Shown here: positions 1-7,201 of the stretch, one piece after another
Position numbering within the stretch: the stretch's first letter is position 1
How the letters are laid out: each line of letters begins with the position of its first letter
Assembly: GCA_017889745.1 (NCBI GenBank)
Contig: JAGGAG010000064.1
Location: forward strand, 1-13,332
Reading direction: 5' to 3'
Source: Gemmatimonadota bacterium
Lineage (GTDB): Bacteria; Gemmatimonadota; Gemmatimonadetes; Gemmatimonadales; GWC2-71-9
DNA length: 13,332 bases
The notes under the pieces: model-generated
Seen by the model: the letters and a program-made list of their open reading frames with translations, nothing else
What the model was told of the DNA's origin: nothing
The model's database searches: none
Position numbers and translations under genes: made by a program

Positions 1-1
1 T

Positions 2-736
2 GTGCGCCGGAGTGGCGGTGCGTCACCACGATGGGGCCGGCAGGGCCTGGCACACGGCTTCCTGCGGGTGGCCACGGGTGCCGAGCCGCCGAAGGAGGTG
101 GCGCGGGCTTTCGACGCGGCGCTCACCCTGCGCGCCGACAACGAGCTCAACCCCGGTACCTTCGCCGCCCGTGTCGCGGCGTCCACGGGTGCCGATCTGA
201 CGAGTTGCGTCACCGCGGCGATGGGCGCGCTGGCCGGACCGAAGCACAGCGGCCACACTCCGGCCGTCGCGCGGCTTCTCGGTGAGGTTCGCTCATCCGA
301 CCGGGCTGCCGGTGTGGCGGAGAAGCTGGCGCAGGCGGGGAAGAAGCCGGCAGGGTTCGGGCATCCGGTATACCGGGGAGAGGACCCGCGGACCCCCACC
401 GCCCGTCGCCTGGCGGAAGCGGCATGTGGGGCGTCGGGCGCCATGGCCACTTTCGAGCTGGCACGGGCGGTGGAGGAGGCGGTGGTGCATCGTACCGGGC
501 TCCGGGCCAATGTCGATTACTATCTGACCGTGGTGTATATCGCGGCAGGCCTGCCGATCGCGGCCTTTGCCCCGGTTTTTGCGGTGGCCCGGACCTCCGG
601 CTGGATCGCGCACGTGCTCGAGCAGTCGCGAGACCCTGAACTGATCCGACCCCGGGCGCGATACACGGGGCCCGTAGAGCAGCACTTCCAGGACCTTCGG
701 CGGCGCACCGCCCGACCGTCGCCCACAGACCGCTGA
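2..736 (+). CDS. Citrate synthase-fold protein, 3' part (5' end outside window)
   Basis: The gene is cut by the window start. The first in-frame GTG (base 2) is probably not the true start, because about 130 or more N-terminal residues of the fold are missing. Residues below count from base 2. Citrate synthases condense acetyl-CoA with oxaloacetate. Visible family landmarks are ADNELNPGT (45-53), GPKHSGH (79-85), GFGHPVY (118-124), NVDYY (170-174), the ARTSGWIAHVLEQ helix (196-208) and RPRARYTGP near the C-terminus. The histidine equivalent to the second catalytic His (E. coli H305) is His82 and the catalytic Asp (D362) is Asp172. The first catalytic His (H264, in the usual ADHE) is Asn47, and the usual GHRVY is GHPVY. 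From memory, GHP also occurs in a divergent citrate-synthase-like subfamily. The fold is clear; true citrate synthase activity is doubtful. It ends 18 bases before pepA. Confidence 0.85.
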   Translation: MRRSGGASPRWGRQGLAHGFLRVATGAEPPKEVARAFDAALTLRADNELNPGTFAARVAASTGADLTSCVTAAMGALAGPKHSGHTPAVARLLGEVRSSDRAAGVAEKLAQAGKKPAGFGHPVYRGEDPRTPTARRLAEAACGASGAMATFELARAVEEAVVHRTGLRANVDYYLTVVYIAAGLPIAAFAPVFAVARTSGWIAHVLEQSRDPELIRPRARYTGPVEQHFQDLRRRTARPSPTDR

Positions 737-754
737 CCGCCGTACGAGAGGACC

Positions 755-2239
755 ATGGCCTTCGAATCCCGCGTCGTTTCCGCCGATCCGTCGCAATACA
801 AGACCCCCCTGCTCGCCGTCGTCGTGCCACGGGGCGACCTTCCCGCTTCGCTCGCCGCGCTCGACCGCGCCACTTCCGGCGCGCTGGGCCGGGCATACAA
901 GAGTGGCGACTTCACGGGCAAGCGCGACGACACGTTCCTCGCCTATGCCGACGCCCCATTCACTCGCGTGCTGCTGATCGGCGTGGGCAAGAGCGAGGAG
1001 AGCAGTACGGCGGCACTGCGACGGGCTGCGTCCACCGCGGCGAAGCGGGGGCGCGCGCTTGGCGCCGGCACTGCAGCGCTGTACGTCTCGCCCGAAGCCC
1101 TGGGGCAGGTGGGCGCCCGGGAGGCGGCACAGGCCGTGGCGGAGGGGCTGGCGCAGGGCGCATGGCACTTCACCGAACTCAAGCGCCCGGCGGAAGAGCC
1201 GAAGGCGCCGCTCGAGCGGGTCGACCTGCTGGCACTTGCCGATACCGCCGCGTGGGAGGCGGGCCATCGCAGCGGCGCCGCCATCGGTGCCGGCCAGACG
1301 CTGGCACGCGGGCTCCAGATGCTCCCGTCCAACCAGCTGACGCCGACGGCGCTCGCCGGCGCGGCGCAGGACCTCGCCAAGCGTCACGGCATCCCGGTGA
1401 CAGTCCTCGACAAGGCGGCGATCGTCAAGGAGAAGATGGGGGCGCTGCTCGCCGTGGCGCAGGGCAGCGTGGAAGAGCCGCGCTTCATCATGCTGGACTA
1501 TCAGGGCGCCCCGGGCGCGCCGGTGGTGCTGGTGGGCAAGGGCGTGACGTTCGACACCGGAGGGATCTCGATCAAGCCGGCGCTCAACATGGAAGAGATG
1601 AAGTACGACATGTCGGGCGCGGCGGCGGTACTCGGCACGTTCGAGATGCTGGGACGGCTCAAGCCGAAGGTGCACGTCGTCGGGCTGATCCCGTCCACGG
1701 AGAACATGCCGTCGGGCACGGCGATCAAGCCGGGCGACGTGGTGACGAGCCACCTGGGCAAGACCATCGAGATCATCAACACCGACGCGGAGGGGCGCCT
1801 CATCCTGGCGGACGCGCTGTCCTATGCGCGCCGGCTCAATCCGTCCTGCGTCATCGACATCGCCACGCTGACCGGCGCCATCGTGGTGGCCCTGGGTCAC
1901 ACCGCCACGGGCCTCTTCGGCACCGATGAGCCGCTCATCAGCGAAGTACGCGCGGCGAGCGAGCGGGCCGACGAGCGCGCCTGGCCGCTGCCGCTCTGGG
2001 ACGACTATCGCGAGCTCAACAAGTCGGACATCGCCGACGTGAAGAACAGCGGCGGCCGGCCGGGGGGGAGCATCTCGGCGGGCTGGTTCCTGCGCGAGTT
2101 CGTGGATGGCTTCCCCTGGGCCCATCTCGACATCGCGGGCACCGCCTATACGGAACGCGAGGACGCGAGCCGGGTGAAGGGTCCCACCGGCGTCGGCGTC
2201 CGGCTCTTCTCCGAGTTCGTCCTCGCGCGACAAGGCTGA
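755..2239 (+). CDS. pepA: Leucyl aminopeptidase, M17 family (PepA)
   Basis: A cytosolic, dinuclear-metal aminopeptidase that removes N-terminal residues from peptides; the family forms hexamers. The 494-residue product has the usual length, with a variable N-terminal domain (about 1-170) and a C-terminal catalytic domain. Metal ligands align exactly in spacing with E. coli PepA: Lys262 and Asp267 in GKGVTFDTGG, Asp285 in MKYDMSGAA, and Asp344 and Glu346 in the NTDAEGRL signature. The catalytic Lys274 and Arg348 are present, so the enzyme should be active. The ATG at 755 is preceded by GAGAGGA at 746-752, a usable though close ribosome binding site. It lies 18 bases after the citrate-synthase homologue and 9 bases before the plug-domain protein, so co-transcription is likely. 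In E. coli PepA also binds DNA; nothing here shows that role. Confidence 0.97.
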   Translation: MAFESRVVSADPSQYKTPLLAVVVPRGDLPASLAALDRATSGALGRAYKSGDFTGKRDDTFLAYADAPFTRVLLIGVGKSEESSTAALRRAASTAAKRGRALGAGTAALYVSPEALGQVGAREAAQAVAEGLAQGAWHFTELKRPAEEPKAPLERVDLLALADTAAWEAGHRSGAAIGAGQTLARGLQMLPSNQLTPTALAGAAQDLAKRHGIPVTVLDKAAIVKEKMGALLAVAQGSVEEPRFIMLDYQGAPGAPVVLVGKGVTFDTGGISIKPALNMEEMKYDMSGAAAVLGTFEMLGRLKPKVHVVGLIPSTENMPSGTAIKPGDVVTSHLGKTIEIINTDAEGRLILADALSYARRLNPSCVIDIATLTGAIVVALGHTATGLFGTDEPLISEVRAASERADERAWPLPLWDDYRELNKSDIADVKNSGGRPGGSISAGWFLREFVDGFPWAHLDIAGTAYTEREDASRVKGPTGVGVRLFSEFVLARQG

Positions 2240-2248
2240 TCGCCCAGC

Positions 2249-4114
2249 GTGGCCGCGGAGCCGCACCGCCGTCTCCTGAGCCCGCGACTCGGTCTTGCCG
2301 CGATGCTCATGCTGCTCGCCGCGCCGCTGCAGGGGCAGGTGCAGCAGCTGGCCGACAGCATCCGCGCCGACTCCATCCGGGCCGACTCCCTGCGCGCCGA
2401 CTCGGTGGCCCGCCGGCAGGCGATCCAGACCGACCGCTATCTCGCCGCCACCGCCAGGAACGACACCAGGGTCCCGCCACTCCCGTACATCGGCGCCGAG
2501 GGACCGCGCGCGTCCGGCGCGCGTATCGTCTTCACCCGGGACTCGATGGACTGGGCGATGGCCCAGACGCTGGGCGACCTGGTGGCGCTCGTGCCAGGGT
2601 CGTATCTCTGGCGAACGGGATGGCTCGGCACCGCGGCCCTCCCCAACTATCACGCGCGCGGCGCCACGTCGGTGGAGTACTTCCTCGACGGCCTGCCGTA
2701 CGTCGCCGCGGGACCGGACAGCGTTTCCGTCGATCCGTCGATCTTTGCCCTGAGCCTGCTCGAACGCGTGGAGATAGAGCCGTGGCCTGGCTCGCTCCGC
2801 GTCTATCTGTACTCACGCCGCTATGACCGGGTGGTGCCGCGCTCGCTGATCGGCCTGGGGCGCGGAACCAACAGCCTCACGCGTTTTCAGGCGCAGCTGG
2901 AGAAGCGCTCGGTGAGCAAGCTGAGCTTCGGCATTGCGGGCGACTACTACAACAGTGGAAAGTTCAGCGGCTCCAGCGAGAACTTCTACCTGAACGCCCA
3001 GGCCTGGGCCCAGTTGAGTTACGTGCCCTCGCCGAAATACGGCCTCGTGGCGCAGTACGTGACCTCGTCGCCCAAGCGGCAGGACGAGGTGTCACGGACG
3101 ACGGGCAGCACGGTGCTCGGCACGGTCGGGGGCCGTAGCGACCTGTTCCTCAGGGGCTTCCTGCGGAAGCGCGACGACGGCCTCGGGCCGGGTCTCGACC
3201 TGACCATCGGGCGAACCGCCTTCAGCAGCGACAGCGTGAACATCATCAACCAGGACATCTGGTCGGTGACGGCCAACGCGTCGTGGCGCGCGCCCACGCT
3301 CAACGCCACTGCGTCGGCAGCGTACCGGACGCGCTGGACCGTGGTCGACCTCGGTGCCACGGCGGGCTGGACGCCGTCGGCTCGGGTCGGGGTGAACGCG
3401 AGCGCCGTCTATCAACTGCTCTCGGGCAGTCGCTCGAGCGCGTGGGCCGGTGCCCAGGCATCGATCGCGCCGTTCAGCCACGTCGTTCTCCGCGGCAGCG
3501 CGCGCGCGGGCTCGGTGGTGCAGGCACCGAGCATCGAGGCGGACACGGCGCAATCGGTATTCGAGGCGTCGGGCAGCGTCGGCTGGGACAGCAGGGTGCT
3601 CGGCGTGGAGGTGGGGATCGCGCGCACTTCGGCGTTCAGTCCCATCGCGTACCAGGAAACACAGCTCACGGTAGAAACGATTCCGTCCTCGCAGGCGACC
3701 AACTGGTTCCAGGCGCGGGGACGGCTCAGTCCGACGAACTGGTTCTGGGTAGATGCGTGGTACTCGAGCGCCATGGACGTGGTGCCCGATGGGCAGCCGC
3801 CGGAGCATGCACGGGTGATGGGCACCCTGCGGTCGCGATTCCTGCGCACGTTCCCGAGCGGGGCATTCGACCTCAAGGCGTCGCTTGGGTTCGAACGGTG
3901 GAGCGGGGGAACACTCGGCCTGGGGCCCGGCGGGTCACCGCTCGTGCTGCCGTCACAGATGTACCTCGAGACCCTGATCGAGCTCAAGATCCAGAGCTTC
4001 GTGGTCTACTTTTCCCGGGCCAACCTGCTCTCCGAAGTGCCGGGCTACGTGCCCGGATTCCCGGTCACGGCGCTCGCCACCACGTTCGGTGTCCGCTGGG
4101 GGTTCCTGAACTAG
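2249..4114 (+). CDS. Exported plug-domain outer-membrane protein, probable beta-barrel
   Basis: A 621-residue protein of unknown substrate. A GTG start gives a good signal peptide: a basic N-region (HRRLLSPR), a hydrophobic core (LGLAAMLMLLAAP) and a likely cleavage near LQG/Q at 28-30. Four pentads ADS[ILV]R/A follow (35-54). Residues about 96-190 resemble a TonB-dependent-receptor plug: LGDLVALVPG (108-117), then RGATSVEYFLDGLPYV (137-152), then LLERVEIEPWPG (170-181). The rest, about 430 residues, has alternating polar/hydrophobic stretches rich in Ser, Thr, Tyr and Trp, as expected of a barrel, and ends in VRWGFLN. I see no TonB box and no carboxypeptidase-like N-terminal domain, so TonB-driven uptake is uncertain. 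The ribosome binding site is weak. ATG codons at 2303 and 2309 would cut into the signal peptide. No cysteine suggests a lipoprotein. Confidence 0.75.
   Translation: MAAEPHRRLLSPRLGLAAMLMLLAAPLQGQVQQLADSIRADSIRADSLRADSVARRQAIQTDRYLAATARNDTRVPPLPYIGAEGPRASGARIVFTRDSMDWAMAQTLGDLVALVPGSYLWRTGWLGTAALPNYHARGATSVEYFLDGLPYVAAGPDSVSVDPSIFALSLLERVEIEPWPGSLRVYLYSRRYDRVVPRSLIGLGRGTNSLTRFQAQLEKRSVSKLSFGIAGDYYNSGKFSGSSENFYLNAQAWAQLSYVPSPKYGLVAQYVTSSPKRQDEVSRTTGSTVLGTVGGRSDLFLRGFLRKRDDGLGPGLDLTIGRTAFSSDSVNIINQDIWSVTANASWRAPTLNATASAAYRTRWTVVDLGATAGWTPSARVGVNASAVYQLLSGSRSSAWAGAQASIAPFSHVVLRGSARAGSVVQAPSIEADTAQSVFEASGSVGWDSRVLGVEVGIARTSAFSPIAYQETQLTVETIPSSQATNWFQARGRLSPTNWFWVDAWYSSAMDVVPDGQPPEHARVMGTLRSRFLRTFPSGAFDLKASLGFERWSGGTLGLGPGGSPLVLPSQMYLETLIELKIQSFVVYFSRANLLSEVPGYVPGFPVTALATTFGVRWGFLN
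2351..2410 (+). repeat. Tandem 15-base repeat encoding ADS[ILV]R pentads
   Basis: Four consecutive 15-base units in the plug-domain gene encode ADSIR, ADSIR, ADSLR and ADSVA (residues 35-54). Each unit begins GCCGAC; the remaining codons vary mostly at third positions, so the repeat is kept at protein level rather than being a fresh DNA duplication. The segment lies directly after the predicted signal peptidase site and before the plug domain, so it would be a charged periplasmic linker. I recall similar pentads after signal peptides of Gemmatimonadota secreted proteins, which is memory and not a search. Confidence 0.85.
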
Positions 4115-4254
4115 CCGAACCTGGCGCCGCATCGTGAATCTCTGCAGGCACTTGCGCCAGTCATCAACATCGCGGTCGTCCCGCGGGGCGAGCCTACCAG
4201 CGCGTCACTTTCGAAGCTATCTTTCTCCGCTTTCCCACGAACGGGGGGCCGGGC
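4115..4254 (+). promoter_or_regulatory. Only long intergenic gap; probable promoter region for the yicC operon
   Basis: This is the only gap over about 20 bases in the window. A locally AT-richer patch at 4207-4235 contains TATCTT at 4218-4223, a plausible -10 element; no convincing -35 lies 16-18 bases upstream. A small perfect GC hairpin (CGCGG 4171-4175, CCGCG 4181-4185, five-base loop) has no T-run after it, so it is not a standard intrinsic terminator. A GGTTC/GAACC inverted repeat spans the preceding stop codon (4101-4105, 4117-4121) and also lacks a T-run. Six Gs at 4243-4248 could act as a weak ribosome binding site for yicC. The promoter role is inferred mainly from position. Confidence 0.35.
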
Positions 4255-5130
4255 TTGCCGCACAGCATGACGGGGTTCGGAGCGGCGGAGGGGGCGGTCG
4301 CCGGCGGGCGCCTGCGGATCGAGATCCGCACGGTCAACCATCGGTTCTTCAACTTCGCGCCCAAGCTCCCGAATGAGTTGACGGCGGTGGAGGGTGACCT
4401 GCGCGAGCGGGTGCGCAAGGATCTCGACCGGGGGCACGTGGCGCTTTCGGCGCGGTGGACGGAGTATCCCGAGCGCGAGGCCACGCTGGCGATCGACCTG
4501 CCGCGTGCCGAGGCCGCCGCGAGCCGGTTGCGGGAGCTCAAGTCGGCGCTCAACCTGTCGGGAGAGGTGACACTCGAGCTCGTGGCGCGGCAGCCCGAGG
4601 TGCTGGTCAGCCGCAGCGGTGAGGCCACGGAGATCGCCTTCACCGAAGTGGAGCCGATCGTGGCGCGGGCCGCGGCGGAGTGCCGCGCCATGCGGGCCCG
4701 GGAAGGCGCGGCACTGGGCGCCGACCTGCTGGCGCGACTGACGGCGCTCGAGGCGAGTGCGGCGATCATCGCCGAGCGGGCGCCCGAGCGGCTGGTGCGG
4801 GAACGCGACCGGCTGCACGCATCGGTGACCCAGCTGCTGGCGGGCCGGCCGATCGACGACCAGCGACTGGCGCAGGAGATCGCGCTGCTCGCCGACAAGC
4901 TCGACATCACCGAGGAACTGGTGCGGTTCCGGCAGCACCTGGTGGCCTGCCGCGCCGCCGTGTCGGGCGACCAGCCGGCCGGCAAGCAGCTGGGTTTCCT
5001 GGCCCAGGAGCTCGGCCGCGAAGTGAACACGATGGGCGCCAAGGCGAACGACGCGATGATCCAGCAGGCGGTCATCGCCATGAAGGGGGAACTGGAGAAA
5101 TTCCGCGAGCAACTCGAGAACCTCGAGTGA
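4255..5130 (+). CDS. yicC: YicC/YloC family endoribonuclease-like protein
   Basis: The 291-residue product matches the YicC family in length and at both ends. The N-terminus is MPHSMTGFG, the family's M-x-x-SMTGFG start, which supports the TTG at 4255 over the ATG at 4267. The N-terminal domain has the EIRTVNHRFFNF segment (23-34). The C-terminal domain (about 200-291, DUF1732) has DDQRLAQEIALLADKLDITEEL, GKQLGFLAQELGREVNTMGAKA and a terminal MKGELEKFREQLENLE. E. coli YicC and B. subtilis YloC have been described as RNA-binding or endoribonuclease proteins affecting small-RNA turnover; the exact role here is not known. The gene probably opens the operon and overlaps gmk by four bases (GTGA). 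yicC next to gmk is a widespread arrangement. Confidence 0.95.
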   Translation: MPHSMTGFGAAEGAVAGGRLRIEIRTVNHRFFNFAPKLPNELTAVEGDLRERVRKDLDRGHVALSARWTEYPEREATLAIDLPRAEAAASRLRELKSALNLSGEVTLELVARQPEVLVSRSGEATEIAFTEVEPIVARAAAECRAMRAREGAALGADLLARLTALEASAAIIAERAPERLVRERDRLHASVTQLLAGRPIDDQRLAQEIALLADKLDITEELVRFRQHLVACRAAVSGDQPAGKQLGFLAQELGREVNTMGAKANDAMIQQAVIAMKGELEKFREQLENLE

Positions 5131-5783
5131 CGCCCTTCATCCTGGTGCTGTCGTCGCCATCGGGAGGTGGCAAGACGACCATCGCCCGGCAGCTGGTGAC
5201 CAACCGGCGCGATGTCGGGTACTCGATTTCGGCCACCACGCGGGCACCGCGGCCGGGCGAGCGCGAGGGAGAGCACTACTACTTCCTGCCCCGGGACGAG
5301 TTCATGCGCCGCGTGTCGGCGGGGGCCTTCCTGGAGTGGGCGGAGTACGGCGGGAACCTCTACGGGACGCTGCGGGGGGAGATCGAGCGGATCCATGCGG
5401 CGGGCCGGCATGCGGTGCTCGACATCGACCTGCAGGGTGCGCGGCAGTTGCGGGGCAACGGTGCAGGCGCGGTGGAGGTGTTCGTGCTCCCGCCGTCGGG
5501 GGCGTCGCTGGCCGAGCGGCTGGTGCGCCGCAACACCGAGACGGCCGAGGCGCTGCGGCGGCGGCTGGATCGGGCCGCGGACGAGATCCTCGCGGCGGGC
5601 GAATACGACTACGTGATCGTCAACGACGATCTCGAGCATGCGGTACAGCAGGTGGATAGCATCATCGAGGCCGAGTCGCGGCGCGTACATCGCCTGGCCC
5701 ACCTGCCGGAGACACTGCAGGAACTCCGGCAGGCGGTAGAGACGGAAGCGCGCACGCACCCGTCCGTGAACGCAGGATCGTAA
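5127..5783 (+). CDS. gmk: Guanylate kinase
   Basis: Phosphorylates GMP to GDP with ATP in the cytosol, an essential step of purine nucleotide supply. The GTG at 5127 overlaps the yicC stop (GTGA) and gives a 218-residue protein that begins directly at the first beta-strand, FILVLSSPSGGGKTT; the P-loop is residues 10-17 with Lys16 and Thr17. The GMP-binding region is the segment SATTRAPRPGEREGEHYYF (35-53), with Arg39, Arg42 and Tyr51 in the usual places. Later landmarks are FLEWAEYGGNLYGT, the DIDLQGARQL strand, and RRLDRAADEI in the lid/core region, with VIVND near the end. The frame stays open far upstream, but that part is a shadow of yicC. The C-terminal tail is slightly longer than in a roughly 205-residue enzyme. 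The stop codon overlaps the rpoZ ribosome binding site. Confidence 0.96.
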   Translation: MTPFILVLSSPSGGGKTTIARQLVTNRRDVGYSISATTRAPRPGEREGEHYYFLPRDEFMRRVSAGAFLEWAEYGGNLYGTLRGEIERIHAAGRHAVLDIDLQGARQLRGNGAGAVEVFVLPPSGASLAERLVRRNTETAEALRRRLDRAADEILAAGEYDYVIVNDDLEHAVQQVDSIIEAESRRVHRLAHLPETLQELRQAVETEARTHPSVNAGS

Positions 5784-5788
5784 GGAGG
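5782..5788 (+). promoter_or_regulatory. Strong ribosome binding site of rpoZ
   Basis: AAGGAGG, a full Shine-Dalgarno match, lies 7 bases before the rpoZ ATG and overlaps the gmk stop codon TAA. It is the best such site in the window, while most neighbours start from weak sites or overlaps. It may give this small subunit a higher translation rate. Confidence 0.85.
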
Positions 5789-5795
5789 CAGGACA

Positions 5796-6005
5796 ATGCG
5801 GATCATCACCCCGACCGAGGTGGCCAAGCAGGCCGGCAACAAGTATCTCGGCGTGCTGGTGGCGGCGAAGTTCGCCCGCTACCTCAATGACTTCCCGAAG
5901 GACCACCTCCAGATGGAGGAGAAGCTCACCACGCGCTCGCTCGAGGAGCTGGCCGAGGGGGACCTCAACTACAAGCTGGTGCGCCGCCGCCGCTCCGAGG
6001 CGTGA
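5796..6005 (+). CDS. rpoZ: DNA-directed RNA polymerase, omega subunit
   Basis: The small omega subunit helps fold and hold the beta' subunit of RNA polymerase. The 69-residue product carries the family core: a PTEVAKQAGNKY opening (6-17), a helix LVAAKFARYLND (21-32) matching the usual VLVAAKRARQL, and TTRSLEELAEGDLNYKL (45-61) matching the usual T-x-ALEEIAEGKI. It is divergent in detail (for example, GNKYLGVLVAAK rather than GNRFELVLVAAR), but length, motifs and its place after gmk agree. The start is fixed by the strong AAGGAGG seven bases upstream. The stop overlaps the coaBC GTG by four bases. The tail KLVRRRRSEA is very basic. Confidence 0.92.
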   Translation: MRIITPTEVAKQAGNKYLGVLVAAKFARYLNDFPKDHLQMEEKLTTRSLEELAEGDLNYKLVRRRRSEA

Positions 6006-7201
6006 CGGTGTGGTCCGGCCGACACGTCGTCCTCGGCGTGTCGGGCGGGATCGCCTGCTACAAGAGCTGCTATCTCGCCCGGCACCTCACCGAAGCCGGC
6101 GCGCGGGTCGACGTGGTGCTGACCCGGTCCGCGGCGGAATTCGTGCGGCCGGTTACCTTCGAGGCCCTGACCGGACGGCCGGTGATGGCCTCGCTGTGGG
6201 ATCGCGACGCGGCCCTGAGTCACGTGCGCTGGGGCCAGCAGGCCGACGTGGTAATCGTGGCGCCCGCCACGGCCCACCTCATCGCGCGCATGGCGCAGGG
6301 GCTCGCTGACGACGCATTGACCAGCGTGCTGCTTGCGGCCACGGCGCCGGTCCTGCTCGCCCCCGCCATGAACGACGAAATGTTCGCCCACCCACAGACG
6401 CAGGTGAACCTGGCGCTGCTCGAGCGACGCGGCGTGACGGTCGTCGGGCCTGCCATCGGGCCACTGGCAGAGGGACCGTCGAGCCGCCCGGGCCGCATGA
6501 GCGAGCCCGCCGCCATCGCCGCGCACGCCGCGCGGCTGCTGCGGCGGGGCAGCCGCCTCGAAGGGAAGCGGGTGGTGGTGACCGCCGGCCCCACGCGCGA
6601 GGCCATCGATCCGGTGCGCGTGGTGACGAACCGTTCCAGTGGCAAGATGGGGTACCGGCTGGCGGAGGTCGCCTGGGAGCGCGGAGCCGACGTGCAGCTC
6701 ATCTCCGGGCCGGTGATGCTCGAGCCGCCGGTGGGCGTGCAGGTGACCCGCATCGATTCCACCGCCGAACTCGAGCAGGCGGTACGGGAGGCGCTGCCCG
6801 CCGCGGACATCCTCGTGATGGCGGCAGCGCCGGCCGACTACCGACCCCGCGAGTTCAGCGCCTCCAAACGCTCGCGTATCGACGGGGCACTGGCCATACC
6901 TTTCGAGCCCACGGCGGACATCCTCCGGGCCACGCGCGATGCCCGGCGGGCGGAGAGCATCATCGTGGGCTTCGCGCTGGAGACCGGCGATGCGCTCGCG
7001 AAGGGGCGCCAGAAGCTCGAACGCAAGGAGCTCGACCTCATCGTGGTGAACGATGCGCTCGAACCAGGCGCCGGCACCGAGGTGGACACCAACCGGGTGG
7101 CGATCCTCGGGCGCGACGGCAGCAGTACCATCGTGCCGCTCGGCACCAAGCGTGAAGTGGCGGAAGCGATCCTCGATGCGGTCGAGGCACGCCTTGGCTG
7201 A
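6002..7201 (+). CDS. coaBC: Bifunctional phosphopantothenoylcysteine decarboxylase / phosphopantothenate-cysteine ligase
   Basis: Catalyses two consecutive steps of coenzyme A synthesis: the CoaB half joins phosphopantothenate to cysteine using CTP, and the FMN-dependent CoaC half decarboxylates the product. The 399-residue protein has normal fusion length. CoaC (about 1-185) shows GVSGGIACYK (12-21), the catalytic His74 in LSHVRW, APATAHLIARMA for FMN, and Asn124 in PAMN. CoaB (about 186-399) shows GPTREAIDPVRVVTN (196-210, Asn210), RSSGKMG, AAAPADYRP, Lys289 in SASKRSR, and DLIVVND. All of these match E. coli key positions except one: E. coli Cys158 in the substrate flap (ACGD...GRM) is Glu157 here (LAEGPSSRPGRM), and the flap is one residue longer. 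The GTG start overlaps the rpoZ stop (GTGA). Confidence 0.95.
   Translation: MTVWSGRHVVLGVSGGIACYKSCYLARHLTEAGARVDVVLTRSAAEFVRPVTFEALTGRPVMASLWDRDAALSHVRWGQQADVVIVAPATAHLIARMAQGLADDALTSVLLAATAPVLLAPAMNDEMFAHPQTQVNLALLERRGVTVVGPAIGPLAEGPSSRPGRMSEPAAIAAHAARLLRRGSRLEGKRVVVTAGPTREAIDPVRVVTNRSSGKMGYRLAEVAWERGADVQLISGPVMLEPPVGVQVTRIDSTAELEQAVREALPAADILVMAAAPADYRPREFSASKRSRIDGALAIPFEPTADILRATRDARRAESIIVGFALETGDALAKGRQKLERKELDLIVVNDALEPGAGTEVDTNRVAILGRDGSSTIVPLGTKREVAEAILDAVEARLG

Noticed and set aside
293..2653. 786-codon open frame on the minus strand opposite the citrate-synthase homologue, pepA and the plug gene
   Set aside because: It is antisense to three genes with clear family motifs, is rich in Arg, His and Gly, and shows no domain. 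Long antisense frames are expected in GC-rich DNA where stop codons are rare.
4101..4121. GGTTC/GAACC inverted repeat at the end of the plug gene as a terminator
   Set aside because: The stem is only five base pairs with an 11-base loop and no T-run, so it does not meet the pattern of an intrinsic terminator.
4134..4376. 80-codon open frame across the intergenic gap and the yicC start
   Set aside because: It overlaps yicC out of frame, has no ribosome binding site and resembles no known protein.
4680..5126. Upstream in-frame extension of gmk
   Set aside because: It lies wholly inside yicC in another frame and encodes Arg/Gly-rich sequence; guanylate kinase normally begins at the strand seen just after the GTG at 5127.
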